DNA of 54,645 bases from Novosphingobium panipatense. Lineage in GTDB: Bacteria; Pseudomonadota; Alphaproteobacteria; Sphingomonadales; Sphingomonadaceae. A program made the translations under genes and the position numbers. The stretch covers positions 92,945 to 147,589 of the forward strand of contig NZ_MSQB01000017.1 in NCBI RefSeq assembly GCF_002149965.1, read 5' to 3'. The notes below the pieces were generated by a model. It did not search any database, was not told the origin of the DNA, and saw only the letters and a list, made by a program, of their open reading frames with translations. Positions 25,513-33,937 of the stretch are shown here, in pieces (positions within the stretch are counted from its first letter, which is position 1; each line of letters opens with the position of its first letter).

Positions 25513-26925
25513 ATGAGCCACAGGTTCGATCCCACGATCCTGCGCGAATACGACATTCGCGGCGTGGTCGGCCGGGATCTGGCCGCTGAGGACGCGTGGG
25601 CCATAGGCCGCTGCTTCGCGACCGTCCTGCGCCGCGCGGGCGGGCGCAAGGTGGCGGTCGGCTACGACGGGCGGCTGAGTTCGCCGATGCTGGAGGCGGC
25701 CCTTGTCGACGGACTGAGGGCAAGCGGCGCGGATGTCGTGCGGATCGGCCTGGGGCCGACGCCGATGCTCTACTATGCCGAGGCGTCCGGCGCGGATGTG
25801 GACGGGGCGATCCAGATCACCGGCAGCCACAATCCCGTCGATCACAACGGTTTCAAGCTGGTGCTGGGCGGGCGACCGTTCTTCGGGCCGGACATCGCGA
25901 TGCTTGGCGAAATGGCGGAGCGGGGCGACTGGGACGACTGGGATGAGGGCGCGGGCGCGGGCAGCCTCGAGGATCGTCCCGTGCTGGATGCCTATGTCGA
26001 GCGGATCGCTCAGGGGATCGCCGGGATTGCCGGGTTGGCGCATCTGCGCATCGGCTGGGATGCCGGGAACGGCGCGGCGGGCCTCGCGGTGGAGCGGCTG
26101 ACGGCGCGTCTGCCGGGCGAGCATCACCTGCTCTTCACCGAGATCGACGGCCGCTTTCCCAACCATCACCCGGACCCGACCGAGGAAACGAACCTTGCGG
26201 ACCTGAAGGCGCTCATCGCTGCGAAAGGGCTGGATTTCGGCGTGGCTTTCGATGGGGACGGCGACCGGATCGGCGTGGTCGACAGTCTCGGGCGCGCGAT
26301 CTGGGGCGACCAGCTGCTGGGGATCTTTGCCGAGGACCTGCTGGCGCGCCTGCCGGGGGCGACCGTGATCGGGGACGTGAAGGCTTCCGGCGCGCTGTTC
26401 GACACGATCAGGCGGTGCGGCGGGCAGTCGCTCATGTGGAAGAGCGGCCATTCGCACATGAAAGCGAAAATGCGCGAAACCGGCGCACCACTGGCGGGCG
26501 AGACCAGCGCGCACCTGTTCTTTGCGGACGATTTCTACGGTTTCGACGACGGGCTCTACGCGGCCGTGCGGCTGATGGCGGCGACGGCGCGGCTCGGCCG
26601 CTCGGTAACCGCGCTGCGATCTGCCATGCCCGAGATGCTCAATACGCCGGAACTGCGCTTCCAGGTGGACGAAAGCCGCAAGTTCGCGGCGATCGACGAA
26701 GTGCGGGCGCGGCTTGCGGCGGCGGGGGCCGATTTCGTCGATATCGACGGGGTGCGTGTCACAACGCCCGAAGGCTGGTGGCTGCTGCGCGCCTCGAACA
26801 CGCAGGACGTTCTGGTGGCACGGGCGGAAAGCGGCACGGCTGAAGGGCTGGAGCGGCTGATTGCGCAAGTCGACGCGCAGCTTGCGCTTTCAGGGCTGCG
26901 ACGGGGGCCGCAAACCGGGCATTAA
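25513..26925 (+). CDS. Phosphomannomutase/phosphoglucomutase
   Basis: A 470-residue alpha-D-phosphohexomutase that interconverts hexose-6-phosphate and hexose-1-phosphate for envelope polysaccharide precursors. The phosphoserine loop is ITGSHNP with Ser105. The metal loop is DGDGDRIG (247-252). The sugar loop reads GETSAH, where most members have GExSGH, so one residue differs from the usual pattern. The C-terminal phosphate-binding loop RASNTQD is present. It follows the DnaJ-like gene by seven bases and its last four bases overlap the convergent DUF4010 gene. Confidence 0.93.
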   Translation: MSHRFDPTILREYDIRGVVGRDLAAEDAWAIGRCFATVLRRAGGRKVAVGYDGRLSSPMLEAALVDGLRASGADVVRIGLGPTPMLYYAEASGADVDGAIQITGSHNPVDHNGFKLVLGGRPFFGPDIAMLGEMAERGDWDDWDEGAGAGSLEDRPVLDAYVERIAQGIAGIAGLAHLRIGWDAGNGAAGLAVERLTARLPGEHHLLFTEIDGRFPNHHPDPTEETNLADLKALIAAKGLDFGVAFDGDGDRIGVVDSLGRAIWGDQLLGIFAEDLLARLPGATVIGDVKASGALFDTIRRCGGQSLMWKSGHSHMKAKMRETGAPLAGETSAHLFFADDFYGFDDGLYAAVRLMAATARLGRSVTALRSAMPEMLNTPELRFQVDESRKFAAIDEVRARLAAAGADFVDIDGVRVTTPEGWWLLRASNTQDVLVARAESGTAEGLERLIAQVDAQLALSGLRRGPQTGH

Positions 26926-28193
26926 CGAAGCACGAGCCAGGCGAGGCCGACCGCCAGCGCGCTGGCGATCAGCGGGATCGCGCCGTCCCGGCCCTTCTGC
27001 CATCCGGCGACGCTGACGACGACACCTGCCTTGAACAGGGTATTGAGCGCCACCGGCACGGCCAGAACCAGCCCCGCCGTCCGGGGATCGAGCGCCTGGC
27101 CGGCAAGGCCGCCCATGGTGATGATCGCCGAATCGACGTCCACCGTCCCCGAGATTGCCAGTACCAGCGCAAGGCCCCGGTCCCCGAAGTTCTGGAGCAC
27201 CCAGAGCGAGGCGACGGTGAGGACCATGACCAGCCCGGCCAGCATGAGGGCCGGGGCGATGTCGAAAGGGTTGCGGATGGTCATGGCATGACTGGTGCCC
27301 GATACTTCCACCAGGCGCGTGCGGTGCAGATACCAGGCGGCCAGGGCCAGGCTGACCACCAGGCCGGGGGCGACCAGCCTGACCAGCATCGGCAGGGCGG
27401 GCGGGGCCAAGAGCCCGGTCAGCACCATGACGCGCAGGAACATCACCACCGAGGATACCGAGACGGCCGAGGCCAGCACGGGCGCGGGGATCGCGTCTTC
27501 CTTCATGCGATTGGCGATCGAGGCGGTCACCGCGGTCGAGGATACCAGAGCGCCCGCCGCCGCCGTGGCAATGACCCCGCGTGCGGCGCCGACGATGCGC
27601 GTCGCGAAATATCCCGCGAAGGAGAAGCCCGAGACCAGCACCACGATCAGCCAGAGCTTCCTCGGGTTCCATGCGTCGTAGGGGCCGAAATCCCGGTTGG
27701 GCAGCAGGGGCAGGATCACCAGCGCGATCAGGGCGAAGCGGGCGATCGACAGCACCTCGCGCTGGCTGAGGCGCTCGATCCAGTCGTGAAGCTGCTCGCG
27801 CATGGCCAGGAGCAGCACCATGACCACGGCGACCACCGTGCCGATCAGCCGCTCCCCCATGCCGACCAGCAGGCCGCTGGCCAGCGTCAGCAGCGCCACT
27901 ACCCCGGATGTCCCGCTGACGCTGCGGTTGAGCCGGGCGTCGCGCCAGTAGCCCAGGATCACCAGCAGCCCGGCCGCGCCCAGCAGCACGGTCGCGGGGC
28001 CGGGGGCCGGCGCTAGGAGAATGCCGGAGAGCCCGCCCGCAAGGCCCATCAGCGCGAACGTGCGTATCCCGGCGAAACGGGTGCCCTCGGCCCGCTCGCG
28101 CGTGGCCCAGCCGCGTTGCAGCCCGACCAGCAGCCCTAGCGCGAGACTGACGGCAAGGGCGATCAGGTGGCCGAAGTCGAGATCCGTCTGCAT
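26922..28193 (-). CDS. MgtC/SapB and DUF4010 integral membrane protein
   Basis: A 423-residue protein with about 11-13 predicted membrane helices. The N-terminal part (about 10-140) matches the MgtC/SapB family (LALGLLVGLQRGW, GIRTFALMGLAGGL). The rest matches DUF4010 (FGPYDAWNPRKLW, DSAIITMGGLAGQ). MgtC-like proteins are tied to magnesium limitation or virulence in other bacteria, but the role of the two-domain DUF4010 form is unknown. It is convergent with the phosphomannomutase gene and overlaps it by four bases. Confidence 0.85.
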   Translation of the reverse strand: MQTDLDFGHLIALAVSLALGLLVGLQRGWATRERAEGTRFAGIRTFALMGLAGGLSGILLAPAPGPATVLLGAAGLLVILGYWRDARLNRSVSGTSGVVALLTLASGLLVGMGERLIGTVVAVVMVLLLAMREQLHDWIERLSQREVLSIARFALIALVILPLLPNRDFGPYDAWNPRKLWLIVVLVSGFSFAGYFATRIVGAARGVIATAAAGALVSSTAVTASIANRMKEDAIPAPVLASAVSVSSVVMFLRVMVLTGLLAPPALPMLVRLVAPGLVVSLALAAWYLHRTRLVEVSGTSHAMTIRNPFDIAPALMLAGLVMVLTVASLWVLQNFGDRGLALVLAISGTVDVDSAIITMGGLAGQALDPRTAGLVLAVPVALNTLFKAGVVVSVAGWQKGRDGAIPLIASALAVGLAWLVLR

Positions 28194-28363
28194 CGTCCCC
28201 AGGGGTGCTGCTGCGATGTGGCCCGACCATCCGCGAAGGGGCGCAAGTAGGCAAGAAGATTGCGGAACCCGGACCGCTGCTCGGGCTTTCCTGAAGGGCC
28301 TGCCCGTGCTTCAACTCCGTGCTTCAACCCTGTCCCTGTCGAACACATGCCGAGACCGACCTG

Positions 28364-30823
28364 ATGATGCCTGCCGGCGCCGTTCCTGCCGAGATTGACG
28401 CCTGGTTCGCCGGGCGGGGATGGCGGGTGCGGCGGCATCAGGCGGAAATGCTGGCCGCGTCCGATCGCGGGCTCCATGCCCTGCTGGTGGCCGATACCGG
28501 CGCGGGCAAGACGCTGGCGGGGTTCCTGCCGACTCTGGCCGCCTTCTGTACTTCGCGGCTGGGAGAGGCGGCGCTGCCGGAGGGGCTGCACACGCTCTAC
28601 GTCTCGCCGCTCAAGGCGCTGGCGCATGACGTCCAGCGCAACCTCCTCACCCCGGTCGAGGAAATGGGCCTGCCGATCCGCATCGAGACCCGCAGCGGCG
28701 ACACCCCCTCCGACCGCAAGGCGCGGCAGCGCGCAAGGCCGCCGCATGTCCTGCTGACCACGCCGGAATCGCTCTCGCTCCTGCTCAGCTATCCCGAGGC
28801 CCCGGCGCTGTTCGCGGGGCTGAAGCGTGTGGTCATCGACGAGATCCACGCTTTCGCCACCGGAAAGCGCGGCGATCTGCTGGCCCTGGCGCTCTCGCGT
28901 CTTCAGGCGCTCTCGCCCGGCCTCCAGCGGGCGGGTCTCTCGGCCACGCTCGCCGACCCCGATGCCTTTCGCGGCTGGCTGGCCCCCTGGGGCGAGGTCG
29001 ATGCCGTCGAGCTGGTGGAGGGCGAGACGGGGGCGCAGCCCGAAGTCTCCATTCTCCTGCCCCAGGAAGAACGCATCCCCTGGAGCGGTCACGCCGCTAC
29101 ATGGGCGATCCCGCAGCTGATCGAGCAGATCGCCGCCCACCGCACCACGCTGATCTTCACCAACACGCGGTTTCTGGCGGAATATATCTTCCAGGAACTC
29201 TGGAACGCCAACGAGCAGAACCTGCCGATCGGCATCCACCACGGGTCGCTTTCCAAGGAGGCGCGGCGCAAGGTGGAAGGGGCCATGGCGGAAGGGCGGC
29301 TGCGCGCGCTGGTCTGCACCGCCAGCCTCGATCTGGGCGTGGACTGGGGCGATATCGACCTTGTCGTGCAGATGGGCGCGCCGAAGGGCTCATCGCGCCT
29401 GCTCCAGCGGATCGGCCGCGCCAATCACCGGCTCGACCAGCCCAGCAAGGCGCTGCTGGTGCCGGGCAACCGTTTCGAGTTTCTCGAAGCCTTCGCGGCG
29501 CAGCAGGCGGTGGAGGACGGCCAGCGCGACGGCGAGCCGTTCCGGCCGGGCGGGCTGGACGTCCTTGCCCAGCATGTCATGGCCATGGCCTGTAGCGGGC
29601 CGTTCCGGGAAGAGGCGCTGCTCTCCGAAGTGCGTTCGTCGCTGGCCTATGCCTGGGTGGACGAGACGATCTTCGCCCGGGTGCTCGATTTCGTGGCGAC
29701 CGGGGGTTACGCGCTGCGCTCCTACGATCGCTTCCGCCGGATCGTGCGGGAGAAGGACGGCACCTGGCGGCTGACCCATCCCGAACATGCTGCGCGCCAC
29801 CGGCTCAATGCCGGGATCATCGTCGATGCCGAGATGCTCGACGTGCGCTTTCGCAACGGGCGTTCGCTGGGGAAAGTCGAGGAGGGGTTCGGCGCCAGCC
29901 TAAAGCCGGGCGACACGTTCCGCTTCGCCGGGATGGATCTGGAAGTCGAGGCCATGCGCGAACTGGAACTGGTGGTGCGGGCCGCGAAGCGTTCGGCGAC
30001 CATACCCAGCTACATGGGCCAGCGCATGCCGATCTCCACCCATCTGGCCGACCGGGTGCGGGCGATGCTGTTCGACCGCGCGGGCTGGGCGAGATTTCCC
30101 GACGATGTGCGCGTATGGCTGGAAGTGCAGGACTGGCGATCGCACCTGCCCGCGCCGGGGCGCCTGCTGGTGGAAAGCTTTCCGCACCGGGGCCATGCCT
30201 ATACGACCTACTACACGTTCGAGGGCTGGCCCGCGAACCAGTCGCTTGGCATGCTGGTCACGCGGCGCATGGAAGACCGGGGGCTGGGGCCGCTGGGCTT
30301 CGTGGCGACCGACTATGCGCTGGTGGTCTGGGGGCTGAAGGCGGTGGAGGATCCGGCCGCGCTGCTCTCGCCCGATATCCTCACGCATGAATTCGTGGAC
30401 TGGGTGCAGCAGTCCTACCTGCTGCGGCGGGCCTTCCGCGAGGTGGCGGTGATTTCCGGCCTCGTCGAGCGGCAGCAGCCGGGAAAACGCAAGTCCGGGC
30501 GGCAGGTCACGTTCTCGACCGACCTGATCTACGACGTGCTGCGCAAGTACGAGCCGGATCACCTGCTGATGGATGCCGCCTGGGCCGATGCCCGCACGCG
30601 CATGACCGACGTTGCCCGCGTGGCCGATGTGCTCGACCGCGCCGCGCGCGAAGTGGACCATGTCCGGCTGGAGCGGATCAGCCCGCTTTCGGTTCCGGCG
30701 ATCTCGATGATCGGCCGGGAATCTCTGCCCTCCGGCTCGGCCGACGACGACCTGCTGGTGGAGGCGGAAAGCCTGTCCTCGATGGCGATGAGGGTCGATC
30801 CCGTGGAAACGGAAGGCGATTGA
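28364..30823 (+). CDS. Lhr-like DEXH-box helicase (ligase-associated type)
   Basis: An 819-residue SF2 helicase of the Lhr-core family, implicated in DNA repair. Walker A is ADTGAGKT (Lys49), the DEIH box is at 159-162, and SAT (193-195) is motif III. The helicase C domain includes LVCTASLDLGVDWGDIDLV and the arginine-finger region QRIGRANHRLD. C-terminal winged-helix and Lhr-specific domains follow (YTTYYTFEGWPANQSLG). The ATG at 28364 fits the family N-terminus (WFAGRGW..RRHQ). In many alphaproteobacteria this gene neighbours an ATP-dependent DNA ligase, an exonuclease and a phosphoesterase; none of those is seen here. Confidence 0.9.
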   Translation: MMPAGAVPAEIDAWFAGRGWRVRRHQAEMLAASDRGLHALLVADTGAGKTLAGFLPTLAAFCTSRLGEAALPEGLHTLYVSPLKALAHDVQRNLLTPVEEMGLPIRIETRSGDTPSDRKARQRARPPHVLLTTPESLSLLLSYPEAPALFAGLKRVVIDEIHAFATGKRGDLLALALSRLQALSPGLQRAGLSATLADPDAFRGWLAPWGEVDAVELVEGETGAQPEVSILLPQEERIPWSGHAATWAIPQLIEQIAAHRTTLIFTNTRFLAEYIFQELWNANEQNLPIGIHHGSLSKEARRKVEGAMAEGRLRALVCTASLDLGVDWGDIDLVVQMGAPKGSSRLLQRIGRANHRLDQPSKALLVPGNRFEFLEAFAAQQAVEDGQRDGEPFRPGGLDVLAQHVMAMACSGPFREEALLSEVRSSLAYAWVDETIFARVLDFVATGGYALRSYDRFRRIVREKDGTWRLTHPEHAARHRLNAGIIVDAEMLDVRFRNGRSLGKVEEGFGASLKPGDTFRFAGMDLEVEAMRELELVVRAAKRSATIPSYMGQRMPISTHLADRVRAMLFDRAGWARFPDDVRVWLEVQDWRSHLPAPGRLLVESFPHRGHAYTTYYTFEGWPANQSLGMLVTRRMEDRGLGPLGFVATDYALVVWGLKAVEDPAALLSPDILTHEFVDWVQQSYLLRRAFREVAVISGLVERQQPGKRKSGRQVTFSTDLIYDVLRKYEPDHLLMDAAWADARTRMTDVARVADVLDRAAREVDHVRLERISPLSVPAISMIGRESLPSGSADDDLLVEAESLSSMAMRVDPVETEGD

Positions 30824-30885
30824 AAGCATTTTCTAATCAGGTGGAATTTCCTGATGACTCGGAAAATGCGACAGCTCCGGCCAAC

Positions 30886-30912
30886 AAAAAAGGGGCGGAT
30901 CGCTCCGCCCCT
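30886..30912 (-). terminator. Terminator of the tonB-exbBDD operon
   Basis: A 9-bp GC stem (30891-30899 with 30904-30912) and a 4-base loop are followed on the minus strand by six T. It lies 36 bp behind the last exbD stop codon, exactly where an operon terminator is expected. Confidence 0.85.
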
Positions 30913-30947
30913 TCGTTGGTCCTTGAGAGACCGTTTCGCAATCCGGC

Positions 30948-31382
30948 TTACTTGCCGAAGTCGCGGAACTGTTCGTTGCCGACGAAGCCGAACTTCGTGA
31001 CTTCCGCCGCCTTGATCAGCTGCAGCACACCGGCCGAGAGATCGTAGCTGGCGTTTGGCTCCGGCTGGTACTGCAGCTCGGGTTCGACCGGGTAGTTCAT
31101 CGACTGCTTGAGCAGATTGGTGAGACCCGGGCCGTCGACCGGCGTGCCGTTCCAGAGGATCTTGTCGTCCGCGGTGAGAACCACCTTGTTGCGGATCGGA
31201 TCGACCGGAGGAGGGTTGTTCGTCGGAGGGGTTGCAACCGGCAGATCGATGTCGATCGAGTGGGTCGCAACCGGGATGGTAATGATGAACATGATGAGGA
31301 GAACGAGCATGACGTCGATCAACGGCGTCGTGTTCATTTCCATCATCGGCGCGCCATCATCCTTGCCGCCTGACATTGCCAT
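30948..31382 (-). CDS. exbD: ExbD-like biopolymer transport protein (second copy)
   Basis: A 144-residue inner-membrane protein of the TonB system that forms the proton channel with ExbB. The start follows AGGAG. The N-terminal cytoplasmic stub (MEMNTTPLIDVMLVLLIMF) carries the conserved Asp within a single membrane helix at about 18-42, and the rest is periplasmic. It is the last gene of tonB-exbB-exbD-exbD. Two non-identical exbD genes in tandem are common in sphingomonads and xanthomonads. Confidence 0.92.
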   Translation of the reverse strand: MAMSGGKDDGAPMMEMNTTPLIDVMLVLLIMFIITIPVATHSIDIDLPVATPPTNNPPPVDPIRNKVVLTADDKILWNGTPVDGPGLTNLLKQSMNYPVEPELQYQPEPNASYDLSAGVLQLIKAAEVTKFGFVGNEQFRDFGK

Positions 31383-31410
31383 GGAAAGTTACTCCTGTTC
31401 CTGCCGAACG

Positions 31411-31944
31411 TCAGCCGTTCGGGTCGACCGGGTTGGTGATGAAACCAACCGTCGGGTAGCCCGAGATCTGAACGTTGTAGATCGCACCGGCAACGCAGCG
31501 CCACGGGGCGTTGACGTCACCACGGATGTGGACCTGCGGCACGAGATCGGGGTTAGCCTGAAGGGCCTGCGGACCGCCTTCGCGCTTCACGATGTTGTCG
31601 AGGCGCTTGAAGGCCATGTCACGCAGTTCCTGCGAGGTCACCGGCGTGATGTTGTTGAAGTAGACGCGGCATTCGCCGTTGCGCGAAGCGCCAGCGTAAC
31701 CGGGTTCACCCGCTGCCTTGCCGCCATCGTCGGTGGTCGAGACGGTGAGGAGAAGGTTTTCAACCTTGTCCTTCGATTCGACGGCTTCGATGACAGGGAT
31801 CTTCAGCTTTTCGATCGTCTGGATCGCGACCGGAACCGCGATCAGGAAGATGATCAGAAGCACCAGCATGACGTCGACGAGCGGCGTCGTGTTGATGTCG
31901 GACATCGGTGTCTCGGCACCGCCTCCGCCCGAGGATATCGCCAT
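31411..31944 (-). CDS. exbD: ExbD-like biopolymer transport protein (first copy)
   Basis: A 177-residue protein with the same architecture as the following ExbD: a cytoplasmic start MSDINTTPLVDVMLVLLIIF with the channel Asp, one membrane helix, and a longer periplasmic domain with two cysteines (GECRVYF and WRCVAG) that may form a disulfide. The extra length and cysteines separate it from the second copy, so the two are probably not interchangeable. Confidence 0.92.
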   Translation of the reverse strand: MAISSGGGGAETPMSDINTTPLVDVMLVLLIIFLIAVPVAIQTIEKLKIPVIEAVESKDKVENLLLTVSTTDDGGKAAGEPGYAGASRNGECRVYFNNITPVTSQELRDMAFKRLDNIVKREGGPQALQANPDLVPQVHIRGDVNAPWRCVAGAIYNVQISGYPTVGFITNPVDPNG

Positions 31945-32059
31945 AGTCTTATCCTAATCCTTGCGTTGCCCTGGGCAGGCGGCGGACGCGCATGCAACGC
32001 ACCGCCGCCTGGTTCCCTGGACGCGCCTGGCCGCCTTGCGACCGGCGCGCCCGTACTGC

Positions 32060-32830
32060 TTACGGCTTGGCCGGAGCAGCAGCCGGCTTCGCCGGAGCGG
32101 CAGCAGGCTTGGCGGGGGCAGCGGCAACGACGGGCTTCACGGCGCCCTTCGAGTTGATGTTCGCGAGAACGTCAGCCGAGAAACCGGTCAGGTTTTCAGC
32201 GATGCGCTTGTTGCGGCTCTGGAGGTAGTTGTAGGCGAGAACGGCGGGAACGGCGACGATCAGACCGAGCGCGGTCATGATCAGCGATTCACCGACGGGG
32301 CCGGCAACCTTGTCGATCGAAGCCGAACCGGCGATGCCGATGGCGATCAGGGCGCGGTAGATGCCGACGACGGTACCGAACAGACCGATGAACGGTGCGG
32401 TCGCGCCGACGGTGGCGAGGAACGGCAGGCCCGAAGCGAGGCGGGCGTTGATCGAGGCTTCCGAGCGGGCAAGCGAAGCGTGCATCCAGTCGTGGGCTTC
32501 GAGCGAGTCGGTCATCTTGGCGTGCTGGTCTTCAGCAGCGATGCCGTCGTCGACGAGCTGGCGCCATGCGCTGTTCTTCTCGAGCTTGGCGGCGCCTTCG
32601 CGCAGGGTCGGGGCCTTCCAGAACGTCGTGCGGACGACGTTGTACTGGCGCATGATCTTCGACTGTTCGAACCACTTGGTGAACAGGATGTAGAACGAGC
32701 CGAACGACATCACGCCCATGATGATCACGGTTGCGTACGAGATGAAGCCACCGGCCTCGAGGGCTTCCATGAAACCGAACTTGTTCTGCGGCGCAGCTTC
32801 GCCCGCGGCGGCAAGGATATCAATAAGCAT
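32060..32830 (-). CDS. exbB: ExbB/TolQ-family proton channel protein
   Basis: A 256-residue inner-membrane protein with three helices (about 30-50, 130-155 and 165-195). The conserved ExbB segment is ATVGATAPFIGLFGTVVGIYRA. It uses the proton gradient to energise TonB. The C-terminus ends in a repeated Ala-Pro-Lys tail (AAPAKP repeated) of about 30 residues, absent from standard ExbB. The N-terminus (MLIDILAAAGEAAPQN) is hydrophobic and may act as a signal-like segment. It lies between tonB and two exbD genes. Confidence 0.92.
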   Translation of the reverse strand: MLIDILAAAGEAAPQNKFGFMEALEAGGFISYATVIIMGVMSFGSFYILFTKWFEQSKIMRQYNVVRTTFWKAPTLREGAAKLEKNSAWRQLVDDGIAAEDQHAKMTDSLEAHDWMHASLARSEASINARLASGLPFLATVGATAPFIGLFGTVVGIYRALIAIGIAGSASIDKVAGPVGESLIMTALGLIVAVPAVLAYNYLQSRNKRIAENLTGFSADVLANINSKGAVKPVVAAAPAKPAAAPAKPAAAPAKP

Positions 32831-32904
32831 GCGATTTACCTCTCAAGAAGAATGCAGGGACCGATTCCGGCCGGGGTGTGGGGCCGGACCAGTCTTAAAA
32901 GGAG

Positions 32905-33576
32905 TTAGTTCAGCTTGTAGACGATGGCCGTCGAGAACTGGCCGCTCGTCGGATTGCCGGCATCGTCCAGCGCCGGATTGAACCGCGCGTAGCGGGTCAT
33001 GCCGTCGCAGGCTGCCTCGTCCAGGTCAGGGCTGCCGCTCGACGCGGTGACCGAGCATGCGGTGACCTTGCCGTCCGGTCCGATCCCGACGCGCACGCCG
33101 ACGCGGCCTTCACGCTCTTCACGAGCGGCGCGGGTCGGATAGTTCGCCTGGATGCGGGCTGCCCAGCTTCCCTGGCCCTTCGGCGAAGCGCCGCGAGCCT
33201 TGGAGGGACCCGGAGGAGCCGGAGCCGGAGCCGGGGGCGCCGGCGGAGCCGCCGTCGTGATCACCACCGGCGGAGCCGGGGGAGGGGTGATGACGGTCTG
33301 CACCGGCGGCGGGGCCGGGGCAATGTTGATCGGCGGCGGAGGCGCGACGATCGGCGGCGGCGGAGCTTCTTCCTGCTTCGGCGGCGGCGGCGGCGGCTCT
33401 TCCTCCTTCGGTTTCTCTTCCTTGATGTCGACTGTGGTCACCTTCTTGATGACCTGTTGCGCAGCCTGGTAGGCCAGGCCCGTGACGAGCGCATAGCCTA
33501 CAAAGACGTGGATCAGCGCAACAATGACAAGCGCGGTAATCTTGTTACCGCTCATTTGCTGGTCAGCGTAAGCCAT
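32905..33576 (-). CDS. tonB: TonB energy transducer
   Basis: A 223-residue protein that passes energy from ExbBD to outer-membrane TonB-dependent receptors. A single N-terminal membrane helix (about 13-35) is followed by a Lys/Glu/Pro-rich periplasmic linker (KEEEPPPPPPKQEEAPPPP) and an Ala/Pro stretch. The C-terminal TonB domain (about 140-223) contains YPTRAAREEREGRVGVRVGI. It leads the operon that continues into exbB and two exbD genes. Confidence 0.93.
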   Translation of the reverse strand: MAYADQQMSGNKITALVIVALIHVFVGYALVTGLAYQAAQQVIKKVTTVDIKEEKPKEEEPPPPPPKQEEAPPPPIVAPPPPINIAPAPPPVQTVITPPPAPPVVITTAAPPAPPAPAPAPPGPSKARGASPKGQGSWAARIQANYPTRAAREEREGRVGVRVGIGPDGKVTACSVTASSGSPDLDEAACDGMTRYARFNPALDDAGNPTSGQFSTAIVYKLN

Positions 33577-33937
33577 TCAAACGCATCACTCCATTACCAA
33601 GCCCCGGACCGGACCGAAACCGGACAAGTCCAAGGGCGTCCATGGCCCTTCCCCGAAGGCAAGGTCCATGACGAAACTCCAAATTACCCACCCTGACGGC
33701 TGACGATCAGCCCATCCGTAAACTTTTGACGGGAGGCGAACCGCGGGGCTTTATCGTTTTTTGGCCCCAATTTGCGAGTTTCCTTAGCCCGACAGTTGCA
33801 TGTGTGCAACGCCTTATCGGTACGTCAACCGTTAACGGTCAATTCAGGGCGGATAAGTTCCAATCGCAAAAGGGGGATTTTGTGGCTGGCCCCCAAAGCC
33901 GCTATAGGCTGGCCTTTTTCCACGGAGAGTATCCCCC
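33577..33937. other. Intergenic promoter region between tonB and a secreted-protein gene
   Basis: This 361-bp divergent region has no gene that I can support. It holds two inverted repeats: GTTGCA-TGTG-TGCAAC (33795-33810) and the perfect 12-base palindrome ACCGTTAACGGT (33828-33839). Both could be operators. I see no clear Fur box by eye, so iron control of tonB cannot be supported from the sequence alone. Confidence 0.55.
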
